64,000 nt of DNA from JAVJSD01 sp040219575 (GCA_040219575.1 JAVJSD010000028.1:62001-126000), one strand, 5' to 3'. Positions 17,861-26,446 are shown, counted from the stretch's first letter. The notes: generated by a model from the letters alone, not told the origin. Made by a program: numbers and translations.

Positions 17861-18038
17861 TTACCACGACGAGCATCTCCAGTTCGCCGATCACCGTCCG
17901 CTTGAAGTGGTCCAACACGAACTCCTCGGCCTCGTGCGGCAGCAGGTGGTCGGGCACCCATAGGCTGTCCACGTGAGCTTGGCACGCTTCGCGGAGGTTC
18001 AGGCGGTTCTCGCCTTCGGTGGTGACGAGGAAGTTCAT
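17832..18038 (-). CDS. Small hypothetical protein coupled to the PD-(D/E)XK gene
   Basis: A 68-residue product (MNFLVTTEGENRLNLREACQ) whose ATG overlaps the stop of the upstream nuclease-like gene (ATGA at 18035-18038), so translation is coupled. It is acidic, with 'EEFVLDHFKRTVIGELEMLVVVIEG'. Its small size and acidic character could fit an inhibitor or partner of the nuclease, but this is inference only. Confidence 0.55.
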   Translation of the reverse strand: MNFLVTTEGENRLNLREACQAHVDSLWVPDHLLPHEAEEFVLDHFKRTVIGELEMLVVVIEGQDGRSG

Positions 18039-18574
18039 CGAATCAGAATCTTTGCCGTAATGATGGCGAGATCATTCTCGTAGTCCCTTTGCGCCAACGC
18101 CTCAACTTTTTCTTTGATGTCCTCCGGCGACCAAAAGAACCAGCCTCTTGCGTTCATGTGCTGGCGCACCTCGTCACTTTGCCTTCGGTAGATGTTGCCG
18201 GCGACAAGGCCGAGCGAAATCCTCGTCTTTTCGTTCGCCATACCGCAGTCCAACAAGTCATTCAATAGTCGCGACAATACCACTGAGCGATATCGTTCCG
18301 AGGTGAACAGCTTATAGCGTCCTTCGGGAATGTCGTGTTCCTCCTGCAACTGGACGAGCTTGACTCCAGGTGAATCGAGGTACGACTTTGCCTCGATGGC
18401 CACTATCTCGTTCACGGAGAAATCGAACGCAAGCAAATCGATCTCTGGACGTGGAATCGAGGGCTTGCCAATCCGTCGCTTCTCTTCCTTCGTCAGATTG
18501 ACCTTGAATGAGCGACGAATCCAGTAGTTCTCTGCTTCAAGAAGCGTCGCCACTATGCTTTCAAAGTGATCCAT
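18035..18574 (-). CDS. PD-(D/E)XK nuclease-like protein
   Basis: A 179-residue protein, MDHFESIVATLLEAENYWIRR. Residues 43-65 read 'PEIDLLAFDFSVNEIVAIEAKSY', giving D46 ... E61-x-K63, the catalytic PD-(D/E)XK core, with an N-terminal Glu-containing helix as in Mrr/RecB-type nucleases. The C-terminal half is helical. No methyltransferase lies nearby, so a standard restriction-modification role is unlikely. It is the first gene of a coupled trio and lies seven bases downstream of the WD40 gene's stop, possibly in one transcript with it. The composition is clearly AT-richer than the host. Confidence 0.7.
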   Translation of the reverse strand: MDHFESIVATLLEAENYWIRRSFKVNLTKEEKRRIGKPSIPRPEIDLLAFDFSVNEIVAIEAKSYLDSPGVKLVQLQEEHDIPEGRYKLFTSERYRSVVLSRLLNDLLDCGMANEKTRISLGLVAGNIYRRQSDEVRQHMNARGWFFWSPEDIKEKVEALAQRDYENDLAIITAKILIR

Positions 18575-18580
18575 CGAAAG

Positions 18581-20836
18581 TCACTCACCAAGGTTAGTTT
18601 GATGAATGCGGATCGAGAAGTCGTCGCCTTCGAGCATCTTGTTGTCTACTACTTCACCTCCTCCGCCTGACGCGAGCAGTTCTCCGTCGCGTGAGAAGGC
18701 AACACAACGCACAATGTCGGTGTGCTGGCGGAATTCGCGGGCTGCCCGGCCAGTCTCCGAGTCGAGTACGACTACTTCCTTGTTGCCTCCTGCGAGGGCG
18801 ACATACCTGGCATCTGGCGAGAATGCCACGCCGCGGGTATTGACTTGCGGATTGAATTGAACCTTCGGGCGGGCGTTGCCTCGTCTCCACAACCACGCGC
18901 CTCCGCCTCCGCCGACGAGAACCTGGCCGGTTTCCGCCGAAACGTCAATGCTGTGAAGAAACGCTCCTGTTCCTCCAAGGAAACGTTCTGCCTCATGTTT
19001 TGTTGCTACGTCCCAAAGACGCACGATGGTGTCTCGGCCTGCGGAGGCCACGTACTTGCCATCTGAAGAGAACTTAACAGCAAGCACGTATCCCTTGTGT
19101 CCGGTGAATTGGGCTAGCTCATCGCCACTCTTGGCAGACCAGAGATGTACGATCCCATCGCGGCCACAGGAGGCGATCGTCGATCCGTCAGGTGACAACG
19201 AAACGTCGTAGACAACCTCAGCGTCAGCATTGATCTGCAGCACCTGCCGTGTCGTCGCCAGGTCCCATACGCGAATCGTTCCATCCCATCCACAGGATAC
19301 GACTCGCTTTTCGTCGGGAGTGAATCGTGCGGCGCGGAGTGACTCTTCGTCGCCTCCGATGCGCCGCAGTTCTCGGCCAGTCGCCACGTCCCAAAGACGT
19401 GCAGTCCCATCGGCGGAGGCAGACAGTAGCCAACCACCCCTATTCGAGAATTCGACCGAGACCACCGCGTCCTCGTGTCCCTCAAACCTCTTTCCCTCCG
19501 GCCCAATCATGGCTACGTCAAGCGCAGGTGACTCACCCGGGAGGGGCGGCAACGTACTTGCGGGACGGAGTTCATCGATTCGCTTCTCGATCTTCGCCCT
19601 TGTCAGACCAGTCGTCATCTCAAGGCACTGCTCGTACCAATGTGCCGCTCGGACACCGAATCCTTCGTTCTCTTTTTCGGCCCGGGAGAAGTCGTACCAA
19701 GCATCGCCGACTTCAAGCATGCCTGCCGGCGTGTCGGGAGATTCGATGTCGGCCTGCGCGAGTCGTCGGAGAAAGTCGTCGCTTCCGTTTGCCAGCATCG
19801 ACAAACCCTTGTCCCATGCTCCGTCCGTGAGGCAGAGGAATCGTCCATAGATCAGGTTTGCCCTCGGATCATCCGGGGTACTTTCGAGTGCCTTTCGCGC
19901 GAGTTCGACGATCTCCAGTTCTCGGTGCAGCGCCGCGATTCGGTCGATCTGCTCGCGAGCCCGAACCCTCAAGCCAGTGTTCTTGCTGCGAAGGGCGAGT
20001 GATTGAGCAGACTCGGCGAGTTGCAACGCCTCGTCCAATCTTCGGACATCGACGAGTTGCGGAACGAGCGACAGCGAGGCCGACGCTACGTTATTTCGAT
20101 CAGCCGTCGTTTGGACATTCTCGGCGACGCTGAGCAGGAAGAACGCTCGCAGCAGGTTTTCGTCGAGTTCAAAATCGGCCAACAATTTGTTGATGGCGTT
20201 CTCACCAAGCTTCAGGCCGCCTGCATTCGATGCAAGCATCAGCGACTCGCGCAGGACGACGAAGCGAGCAGCGGGGTCGCCTTTCACGCCATCGGCGAAT
20301 TCCATCAGCGACACAGCGAGAGCGGCTTTGGATTCAGCCGAATCCGCAGCGACGAACTCTTTCCGGTATATCTCAGTGACCTCTGCGAGTTTCGCGTTGT
20401 ACGTCTCGGCATCAGGTGCTGGGTGCTTTGAAGGTTCATCGCGTGCCACAGTCGGTGTGGCAAACAGCCGCTTTGTGTCTTCACCCGTTTCGGGCGGCTC
20501 AACAACCGAGGGTGGCTCGACGGCCACCGTGCCGCTTAAGGGCGATTTAGGTTCTTCATGCGGGGTGTCGTCTGCGGCAGGAGTTTCAGGCGACTTCGGT
20601 GGATCGGGGCGGGTTACCTTCTTCGGCGGCTTGGAGGTCTTGTCGTCAGGTTTGGAATCCCCCGACTTGCCGACGACTTTCGGATTGGGTGCCGCGAAAA
20701 TGCCAAGCGGGTCCTGGCTGAATCCGTACCATGCCACCAACACAGCGGCAGCCACGCCGGCCAGACCACCAGCGATTACCTTGGCGAGTTCGATCGAAAG
20801 TCGCTTGGGACGTCGTGAGTTGTTTTGTCTCGACAC
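18581..20836 (-). CDS. Membrane-anchored TPR/WD40-repeat protein
   Basis: The frame is open from 20965, but I place the start at GTG 20836 (VSRQNNSRRPKRLSIELAK), which has AGGGGA 7 bases upstream; this gives 751 residues. Order: a basic cytoplasmic tip, one transmembrane helix ('VIAGGLAGVAAAVLVAWYGF'), a Pro/Lys/Glu-rich linker, a helical TPR-like region, then about seven WD40 repeats ('GHEDAVVSVEFSNRGGWLLSASADGTARLWDVATGREL' and similar) forming a propeller. The architecture matches planctomycete scaffold proteins that sense or assemble partners. It is divergent from the secreted SNase gene and directly upstream of the PD-(D/E)XK gene. Confidence 0.75.
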   Translation of the reverse strand: MSRQNNSRRPKRLSIELAKVIAGGLAGVAAAVLVAWYGFSQDPLGIFAAPNPKVVGKSGDSKPDDKTSKPPKKVTRPDPPKSPETPAADDTPHEEPKSPLSGTVAVEPPSVVEPPETGEDTKRLFATPTVARDEPSKHPAPDAETYNAKLAEVTEIYRKEFVAADSAESKAALAVSLMEFADGVKGDPAARFVVLRESLMLASNAGGLKLGENAINKLLADFELDENLLRAFFLLSVAENVQTTADRNNVASASLSLVPQLVDVRRLDEALQLAESAQSLALRSKNTGLRVRAREQIDRIAALHRELEIVELARKALESTPDDPRANLIYGRFLCLTDGAWDKGLSMLANGSDDFLRRLAQADIESPDTPAGMLEVGDAWYDFSRAEKENEGFGVRAAHWYEQCLEMTTGLTRAKIEKRIDELRPASTLPPLPGESPALDVAMIGPEGKRFEGHEDAVVSVEFSNRGGWLLSASADGTARLWDVATGRELRRIGGDEESLRAARFTPDEKRVVSCGWDGTIRVWDLATTRQVLQINADAEVVYDVSLSPDGSTIASCGRDGIVHLWSAKSGDELAQFTGHKGYVLAVKFSSDGKYVASAGRDTIVRLWDVATKHEAERFLGGTGAFLHSIDVSAETGQVLVGGGGGAWLWRRGNARPKVQFNPQVNTRGVAFSPDARYVALAGGNKEVVVLDSETGRAAREFRQHTDIVRCVAFSRDGELLASGGGGEVVDNKMLEGDDFSIRIHQTNLGE

Positions 20837-20932
20837 TTCGGCATCCCCTGAAAAGTCCACTGCGGCATGCTGGCATAGTCTAACAACGAATTCAATCGAG
20901 CGGGCGATTGCTTGTGGTTGGCCAACTTTCTG

Positions 20933-20962
20933 GTTGCGTGCTGAATCCTTGACTGCTAGCCT
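20933..20962 (+). promoter_or_regulatory. Putative promoter of the SNase-HEPN unit
   Basis: TTGCGT (20933-20938) and TAGCCT (20956-20961) are separated by 17 bases and lie about 30 bases before ATG 20993. The -10 sits within the recurrent tgctagcc octamer. Assignment is by spacing and position only. Confidence 0.35.
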
Positions 20963-20992
20963 CATTCCCGCGTGGCGCTCAAGGGGTTCAGC

Positions 20993-21850
20993 ATGCCGTA
21001 TTCGACGCGTGGCCGCGAGCCGAAATCATCAGCTTCGGCGACTGTCTGGGCTGCGGCAATTACCACCCTCGCACTGCCATTTCTGCTGTGCTGCGGCTGC
21101 TCACCGGATCGAGTCGCGGAAGTTCAGCAGCCAGTGGATGGCGGCCGGCAAGCTGATGTGCCGATCGCCGATGGCTCAGCGCGCGAGTTCCAGCGGCCAG
21201 AGACAGAGCCTGCCACGTCGAACGACGCCGATTCGCCCTGGCTCGAAGGCAAGGTGGTGTCCATCACCGACGGCGACACGCTCCAGGTGCTCGTCGATGA
21301 ACAGCCCGTGAAGGTTCGGCTTGAGGGAATCGACTGCCCTGAAACTGGCCAACCTTTCGGCTCGGCGGCGAAGAAGCATCTGTCGTCGATCTGCTTCGGC
21401 AAGCAGGTGCGGGTTCGTGTCACCGGCCAAGATCGGTACGGTCGAACACTTGGCGAGGTGCTGGTGGGCGACGAGTCTGCGAACCAGGCGATGGTTGCCG
21501 ACGGGTTCGCCTGGCACTACAAGAAGTACAGCAGCGATGCGGAACTGGCAGCCAGCGAGGTGTCGGCACGCGAGGCGAAGGTCGGATTGTGGGCCGACGC
21601 CAATCCGATCCCACCGTGGGAGTGGCGCGACTTGAGCGCGTCAGAGCGTGCGGCCAGAGTTGCGGATGCGCCGCCGCGGGAGGTGGAACCGCGAGCGCCC
21701 CCTGCTGGAAGCGAGTCAGCCGCACACTATTGGTTGAACACGTCCACCGGCGCGCGGCACAACAGTTCTTGCCGCTGGTTTGGGAACACGAAGCAGGGGC
21801 AGTACTGCGGGCCCAGCGAGGGCAAAGCGTGCGGGATGTGTGGAGGATGA
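20993..21850 (+). CDS. Secreted lipoprotein nuclease, SNase (thermonuclease) family
   Basis: ATG 20993 is preceded by aagggg at 6 bases. The 285-residue product has a lipoprotein signal ('AAITTLALPFLLCCGCS'). The SNase OB-fold follows: 'GKVVSITDGDTLQVLVDEQPVKVRLEGIDCPE' with catalytic-type Arg, then 'GQDRYGRTLGEV' with the second Arg and Glu. The C-terminal 40 residues are Cys-rich ('YWLNTSTGARHNSSCRWF ... GKACGMCGG'), a known tail of secreted bacterial SNases. It should be a Ca-dependent DNA/RNA nuclease anchored outside the cytoplasmic membrane. One base separates its stop from the next gene's ATG. Confidence 0.85.
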   Translation: MPYSTRGREPKSSASATVWAAAITTLALPFLLCCGCSPDRVAEVQQPVDGGRQADVPIADGSAREFQRPETEPATSNDADSPWLEGKVVSITDGDTLQVLVDEQPVKVRLEGIDCPETGQPFGSAAKKHLSSICFGKQVRVRVTGQDRYGRTLGEVLVGDESANQAMVADGFAWHYKKYSSDAELAASEVSAREAKVGLWADANPIPPWEWRDLSASERAARVADAPPREVEPRAPPAGSESAAHYWLNTSTGARHNSSCRWFGNTKQGQYCGPSEGKACGMCGG

Positions 21851-21851
21851 C

Positions 21852-22934
21852 ATGCTAAGACCTGCCAAGAACATCAGCAAGTTTCTGCTGTCTACGCCTG
21901 CGCGGTTTGTTGGCGAGTATGAAACCGAAGACATACTTGTAGCTCATGCATGGGATGGCTTGATGGGGCCACGCTCACGTGCAAGCGAAGTCTACGAGGG
22001 ACCGACGTTTCGCACTTATGTGGTTGTCGCCGTTGAACTCGCGGAAGAGGAGTCCGGCGACAAAGAAATCCGTCAGGCCCGCGATGTCCACTGGCTAGGT
22101 GATTTTTTTGCTGTCTGCATGGGCGTTCTTTTCGGAAAGCAGTTTGATCACCACGGCGCGGTTGAGACGGAAGGGTTCTACTGCCTGCCCGCTTATCGAC
22201 AAATTGTTCCCGTCTACATGCACTCGCTGCCGCCGTTTAATGGAACGCCAAGGACAGACACAGGCATTTCGCTAAATTTTGAAGAGCTTGCGCGAATCAA
22301 AACTGTCCTGCACCAGAAAGCGGAGAATCACCGGGCTGCGGAGATGCTCGCGACGGCGGGCAAGTTTTATCTTCGCGCCCTACGGCTCTTTGACGAGCAG
22401 CCTGATGTTGCATTTCTTGACCTCGTAACGACAGGAGAAGTTCTGTCGAACTACTACACCTATCCTGATGACAAACTCATTGATAGCGAAACGCAGAATG
22501 TGCTTTCCGAGATTCAGGCTACACTGCCTGACGGCGACAAGAAGTCGAGAGCACTTCGACAGAGGATGCTTCAAGTAAAGAGGCGGTTTACTCTCACCGT
22601 CAGGGAACTGCTGAATTCAGCCTATTTCGAGAACTCGCCGTGCACGCATCCGGCTGGGCGAATCACGCTCGTCAATGTTGAGCAGGCAATCAAAGCGGCT
22701 TATGACTTGCGAAGCAAATACGTTCATACGGGCCACAACTTCGCGCATATCTTGTCAATGGGCGAGCATCGCCTCGAAGAAAAGCTGATTGGCACGCCCG
22801 TCTGTAGTAGTCGCGAGATGGAGAAACTACTTTCGCGCGCACCGACGCTTCTGGGCCTTGAGAGAATGATGCGATTTGCCCTGATCAGGTTTCTTCATCT
22901 GGAAATCTGCAGAATTGATGACAAGCTGAATTGA
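21852..22934 (+). CDS. Apea/HEPN-like protein, possible RNase
   Basis: A 360-residue protein, MLRPAKNISKFLLSTPARFVG. Near residue 287 it carries 'AAYDLRSKYVHTGH', giving the R-x4-H motif characteristic of HEPN RNases and close to the 'YdlRSkyVHtG' of the Apea HEPN family. The N-terminal 200 residues are mixed alpha/beta, as in Apea proteins. HEPN proteins often act in toxin-antitoxin, abortive infection or RNA processing. It follows the SNase gene by one base, so the two are probably co-transcribed. GC content is clearly below that of the host, suggesting recent transfer. Confidence 0.65.
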   Translation: MLRPAKNISKFLLSTPARFVGEYETEDILVAHAWDGLMGPRSRASEVYEGPTFRTYVVVAVELAEEESGDKEIRQARDVHWLGDFFAVCMGVLFGKQFDHHGAVETEGFYCLPAYRQIVPVYMHSLPPFNGTPRTDTGISLNFEELARIKTVLHQKAENHRAAEMLATAGKFYLRALRLFDEQPDVAFLDLVTTGEVLSNYYTYPDDKLIDSETQNVLSEIQATLPDGDKKSRALRQRMLQVKRRFTLTVRELLNSAYFENSPCTHPAGRITLVNVEQAIKAAYDLRSKYVHTGHNFAHILSMGEHRLEEKLIGTPVCSSREMEKLLSRAPTLLGLERMMRFALIRFLHLEICRIDDKLN

Positions 22935-23004
22935 ATCCAATTTACGTCGCGCTGAAGATGGTCGTTGTGACCGGAGCAGCACGACCACAATCGAGGGCTG
23001 AGCA

Positions 23005-23307
23005 ATGTCGATTACGATCTGCGATCATGAGTTCCAGGGGCCGTTTCCAGAAGGTTTCCATCTGCTCGACACATCTGGCGTTTACGTCGTCCTTTGCCTC
23101 AGGAGCGGGGTGTATACGCCCATCGATTGCGGAGAGTCCGAAGAGGTAGGCCGCCGAATCGCCCATCACGACCGTCGAAACTGTTGGCTGAAACACTCTC
23201 AAGGCGGGGATTTATTGTTTGCTGTCTCCTGTTGCGAAGAATTCACGAGGATGGCTGTCGAGGTTCATATTCGGTCCAACTTTGACCTTCCATGTGGAGA
23301 GAGGTAG
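23005..23307 (+). CDS. GIY-YIG-like nuclease fold protein
   Basis: A 100-residue protein (MSITICDHEFQGPFPEGFHLL). 'SGVYVVLCLRSGVYTPIDCGESEEVGRRIAHHDRRNCW' follows the GIY-YIG layout: the first Tyr-containing strand (GVYVV), the second motif (YTPIDCGES replacing YIG), then Arg and His on the helix, followed by 'EVHIRSNFDLPCGER'. The second Tyr-Ile-Gly is altered to Ile-Asp-Cys-Gly, as in the small 'YVGES' subfamily. Nuclease activity is plausible but untested. gagggc precedes the ATG by about 8 bases. Confidence 0.6.
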   Translation: MSITICDHEFQGPFPEGFHLLDTSGVYVVLCLRSGVYTPIDCGESEEVGRRIAHHDRRNCWLKHSQGGDLLFAVSCCEEFTRMAVEVHIRSNFDLPCGER

Positions 23308-23467
23308 CTGCGTCTGGGTTGCTCGGAAGCGCGGCCAGCGTTTCCTTTACTCGTGCGGGAATCCAGGGGCTCGGCAACGACGCCCCTTCAGGAATGAATA
23401 GGTAGCAGTGATCGTCAACGGCAATTCCGCCACATCCCTCAACGATTGCAACGATGCGATACGTCAT
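23243..23467 (-). CDS. Small hypothetical protein
   Basis: Start ATG 23467 (MTYRIVAIVEGCGGIAVDDH) with ggaag four bases upstream gives 74 residues. It overlaps the convergent GIY-YIG gene by 65 bases. The N-terminal half has a beta pattern and the tail is low in constraint. No motif recognised. Confidence 0.4.
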   Translation of the reverse strand: MTYRIVAIVEGCGGIAVDDHCYLFIPEGASLPSPWIPARVKETLAALPSNPDAATSLHMEGQSWTEYEPRQPSS

Positions 23468-23519
23468 GGCACTTCCATATGTTTGCGGAGTGGGATTGGC
23501 GGCATTCCGATACAGGTGG

Positions 23520-24017
23520 TTAGTTCCAACTGGGCGGGTGCAGGTCCGTCGGGCCGCTTGAACCGGCGAATTCCGCATCCAGTTCCGCCTCGAACTGGGC
23601 AAGTTCCACCGGGGCTCGTCGCCAAGCAGCCAGGAAGAGGCCCCAGGCTTTCTCTAACGAGGCGATGAGCAGGCTGCCGTCGATGGCATCCACCTTCTCG
23701 AACCGGCTTTCCTTCCACACAGAGCAGAACGCTGGGCGACCGGTGCGGACGACGTCAACGGCTTCGGAGATTTCTGCCTCGATCCAGACGTTCCGCTCGC
23801 TGTAGGGCGTCTCGGAAGCAGCCACGAGCAGCAGGAGCCGGGGGCAGTTCAAGTCGTTGTCCAGCGTCACCAGCGGTTCCTTGGACGTCTCGGCGATTCG
23901 TTTCGCCCATTCCTGAGCAGCGGCGGCGTCTGCGGCTGAGAACTCCAGCGTCTGCACCGACAGCACGATTCGTTCGATGCCGGCCAGGTGATCGGCTGGG
24001 CACTTCGTTGAATCCAT
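23520..24017 (-). CDS. Hypothetical protein
   Basis: A 165-residue protein (MDSTKCPADHLAGIERIVLS) with aaggaa 7 bases before ATG 24017. It is acidic and probably alpha/beta ('NCPRLLLLVAASETPYSERNVWIEAEISEAVDVV'). No domain was recognised. It is divergent from the small membrane gene at 24064, and the 46-bp gap between their starts contains the tgctagcc octamer. Confidence 0.6.
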   Translation of the reverse strand: MDSTKCPADHLAGIERIVLSVQTLEFSAADAAAAQEWAKRIAETSKEPLVTLDNDLNCPRLLLLVAASETPYSERNVWIEAEISEAVDVVRTGRPAFCSVWKESRFEKVDAIDGSLLIASLEKAWGLFLAAWRRAPVELAQFEAELDAEFAGSSGPTDLHPPSWN

Positions 24018-24063
24018 CTTGTTCTTCCTTGCTAGCCCGACGGTTAGGCGTTACGGTTTGGGG

Positions 24064-24360
24064 ATGGAAGCGAAACATGGCAAGCCTGTCGTGGCCGAAC
24101 TCGCTGACGACGCGGATGATCTGTTCCCACCGCCGAAGCGGTTTCCTTCGCGAACGCTGATTGCTGGCACCATACTGCTCGGCGTATTCGCCACTCTCGT
24201 AGCCACGGACGTTATGGGAACGGACGGCATTCTCGAATCGTCTCTGATGTGGATCGGCGGTGGATGCGCACTCGGGGGCGGTGCCTGCCTCTTCTTCGCA
24301 ACCGTTCAGGCGGTGCGTTTCGTCTGGGGGCAATTCAGGACGGCGAACCGAGCCAAGTGA
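24064..24360 (+). CDS. Small membrane protein
   Basis: A 98-residue protein (MEAKHGKPVVAELADDADDLF) with an acidic N-terminal segment and two transmembrane helices ('TLIAGTILLGVFATLVATDVM' and 'MWIGGGCALGGGACLFFATVQAVRFVW'), ending in a basic tail. The tgctagcc element ends 27 bases before the start. Its 3' end overlaps the convergent large gene by 26 bases. Function unknown. Confidence 0.6.
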   Translation: MEAKHGKPVVAELADDADDLFPPPKRFPSRTLIAGTILLGVFATLVATDVMGTDGILESSLMWIGGGCALGGGACLFFATVQAVRFVWGQFRTANRAK

Positions 24361-26377
24361 ACCGGCTCGTGTCGATGATCTCTTGAACCTCGGCAGGCGT
24401 CAGGCCGACGCTGGAAATCGGCTTCCCGGACAACACCGCCCGCAGCAGTCGCACGTCGGCGGTGTCTTCGGTCTTGGGGTTGTTGAGTTGCGAAATGAAA
24501 CTAGGGTCCATGCGGCTTAGCAATACCTGCTTCACCATCTCCGCGTCGGTGTCGCTGAACTTGCCCTGTTGGTATCCACGTAGGATTCCGCTCGCCAAGT
24601 ATGCGGCGCGTCGGTTCGGCCACGCACCGGGATAGCCGAACAACACCCCCATCTCGGACAAACCCAGGTTGCGGGTCGGCGTTGACATTTCTTCGGCAAG
24701 GCCTGCAAGCCAATCGGCGGTTCCCTCGCCGCCCTGCTGGTCGATCTGTTGAGTTGCCGCCGGGATCGTGGTGTCGCTGGTCGCCAACTCAGGTGGAATC
24801 GGCAAGGGCCGCGTGCCGGGCTCTCCGCTCGTCTGGTCGCCATACTGTTGGCCAGCGGCGGCAGCCTTGAACGCCTCGCGGTAGGCCGGCCCGTACGGCA
24901 AGCCAGCGGCCACGGCACCCTCGGCGGCGCGGTGGGCGATGATGCCCGGGTTCGTCGTCAGGCGAAGCTCCTGCTCTTTGTAGTCTGCGTCACGCTGCGC
25001 GGTGAGAGATTGAAGCGCGAGTTGAGCTTGTTCCGCCGAGAGTCTCCCAGCGTTGTACTCACGCTGAATTCCAAGTTGCTGCTGCTGGAGTTCGCGGTCG
25101 GCGGCACGCTGCATGACTTCGGACGACAGAGCCATCTGTCGAAACTCGCGGTTCGCAGCGCGATCGTCAGCGGCAGTGCTCGCGGCGATCATGGCGGTGG
25201 CGACTTCGGGGTTCTGCCAAGCCAGTCGGTTGATGCGGGCTCGGTCGAACATCTGCTGCATCAACTCCGATTTCGTCTTGCGAGCATCGGCGACACGCTG
25301 CCTGCCTTCGAGGAGCCGCTTCGTCTTACGTTCGGTGGCCTCGGCGACCAAGTCCCGGGGAGCGTGCGATTCGGGGCCACTGGGAGCCTTGAGTCCCTTG
25401 GGGCGGAAGCCTCCCGTTTGGGCGTCGTACTCGTAGCCCTTTTCCAGAATCGCAGCGTTGGCAGCAGCGAGACGTTCGCCGTCGAGGGGTTGGCGTTCGC
25501 CGCCTTTGATCCACTGCACACGCCCATTGGGCATCGTGACGGGGCGTGCGCCTTGGAAGTGCGTTCCTTGTTCGTTGGCAATCAGGCGTTCGGTGATGCC
25601 CTTCTCCTCGGCCAGCATGTTCTCGCGCATCTTCTGTTTGCCCTCGTCGTAGCGGGTGTAGCCAAGCGATACGGGGACACCCAGGGCGTTGGCTGCCGGC
25701 AGGAGGGCTTTGTTCTTTGCGCTCATCATCGCCCAGGCGTTGAGGTCGGCATCCTCGGCGTCACGGGCGGCTTGGGCTTGCTGCTGGTTGCGTTCCAGAA
25801 CCGGCTTGATGATGTCCTGCACGTAGGATGCCGGAAGCGTGCGGGATGTTTCGGTGTCACGGGGGAGGGGCGTTTCGCTTCTCTCCATGTTCAGTTGCGG
25901 AAGGGGCGTGATGGTGCTCGGGTACGTTGCCTCGACACCTCGCATCCCACTGCCCATTGCGCCAGCACGTTCGATGTTGGCGGTGTAGGGGATCGTTCCC
26001 ATCGTGCCGGGGTCAGCTTGGGAGCGGCTGAATTCAACCGGCTTTGGGGTCAACGGAATCACGCCGGCAGCACCAATGGAGTTCGTCGGCATCTGCGGGG
26101 TCAATCCAGGGCGAGCATACTCCATGTTGCCCGGCATGCCGCCCAGAAGTTCGGCGGGGTTCACGCCGGCGCGGTTGATGCGCTCGCCGAGAGTTGCCTG
26201 TCGATTTGCGCGGGTCCGCGTCTGCATCGTCGGAATCGGGCGAGGGAGTGTTGCCACCATCGGGGCGACATCCGCTCGCGGCGCGGTCAGCGTCGCCATC
26301 AACTCCTCGGCACGCATCATGGGCGGTAGCTGGGCGGAGTAGGCGGTGCTGCGATTGCGTTTAACGGATTGAGCCAT
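24335..26377 (-). CDS. Large Ala/Gln-rich protein, possibly virion- or translocation-associated
   Basis: A 680-residue protein (MAQSVKRNRSTAYSAQLPPMM). The first 200 residues are Pro/Thr/Met-rich and look disordered. Residues 200-500 are Ala/Gln/Glu/Arg-rich and predicted helical or coiled ('RAADRELQQQQLGIQREYNAGRLSAEQAQLALQSLTAQRDADY'). The C-terminus is more globular. No enzyme motif and no membrane segment were seen. Length, composition and layout recall internal or ejection proteins of phages, but no capsid, portal or tail gene accompanies it, so this is only a suggestion. The start is followed upstream by an XRE regulator gene in the same direction; ggctagca lies 58 bases upstream. Confidence 0.65.
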   Translation of the reverse strand: MAQSVKRNRSTAYSAQLPPMMRAEELMATLTAPRADVAPMVATLPRPIPTMQTRTRANRQATLGERINRAGVNPAELLGGMPGNMEYARPGLTPQMPTNSIGAAGVIPLTPKPVEFSRSQADPGTMGTIPYTANIERAGAMGSGMRGVEATYPSTITPLPQLNMERSETPLPRDTETSRTLPASYVQDIIKPVLERNQQQAQAARDAEDADLNAWAMMSAKNKALLPAANALGVPVSLGYTRYDEGKQKMRENMLAEEKGITERLIANEQGTHFQGARPVTMPNGRVQWIKGGERQPLDGERLAAANAAILEKGYEYDAQTGGFRPKGLKAPSGPESHAPRDLVAEATERKTKRLLEGRQRVADARKTKSELMQQMFDRARINRLAWQNPEVATAMIAASTAADDRAANREFRQMALSSEVMQRAADRELQQQQLGIQREYNAGRLSAEQAQLALQSLTAQRDADYKEQELRLTTNPGIIAHRAAEGAVAAGLPYGPAYREAFKAAAAGQQYGDQTSGEPGTRPLPIPPELATSDTTIPAATQQIDQQGGEGTADWLAGLAEEMSTPTRNLGLSEMGVLFGYPGAWPNRRAAYLASGILRGYQQGKFSDTDAEMVKQVLLSRMDPSFISQLNNPKTEDTADVRLLRAVLSGKPISSVGLTPAEVQEIIDTSRFTWLGSPS

Positions 26378-26446
26378 CGGGACGTCCTTGAATTGGCAGA
26401 AAGGGTCTCACACATTGTACGAAAGAAGGCTTGTGCTAGCCACCTA

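Noticed and set aside
18035..18574. Classical restriction-modification system
   Set aside because: The PD-(D/E)XK gene has no neighbouring DNA methyltransferase or specificity subunit.
24749..26329. A 526-residue plus-strand frame
   Set aside because: Antisense to the large Ala/Gln-rich gene; its composition is that of a shadow frame and it lacks a ribosome binding site.
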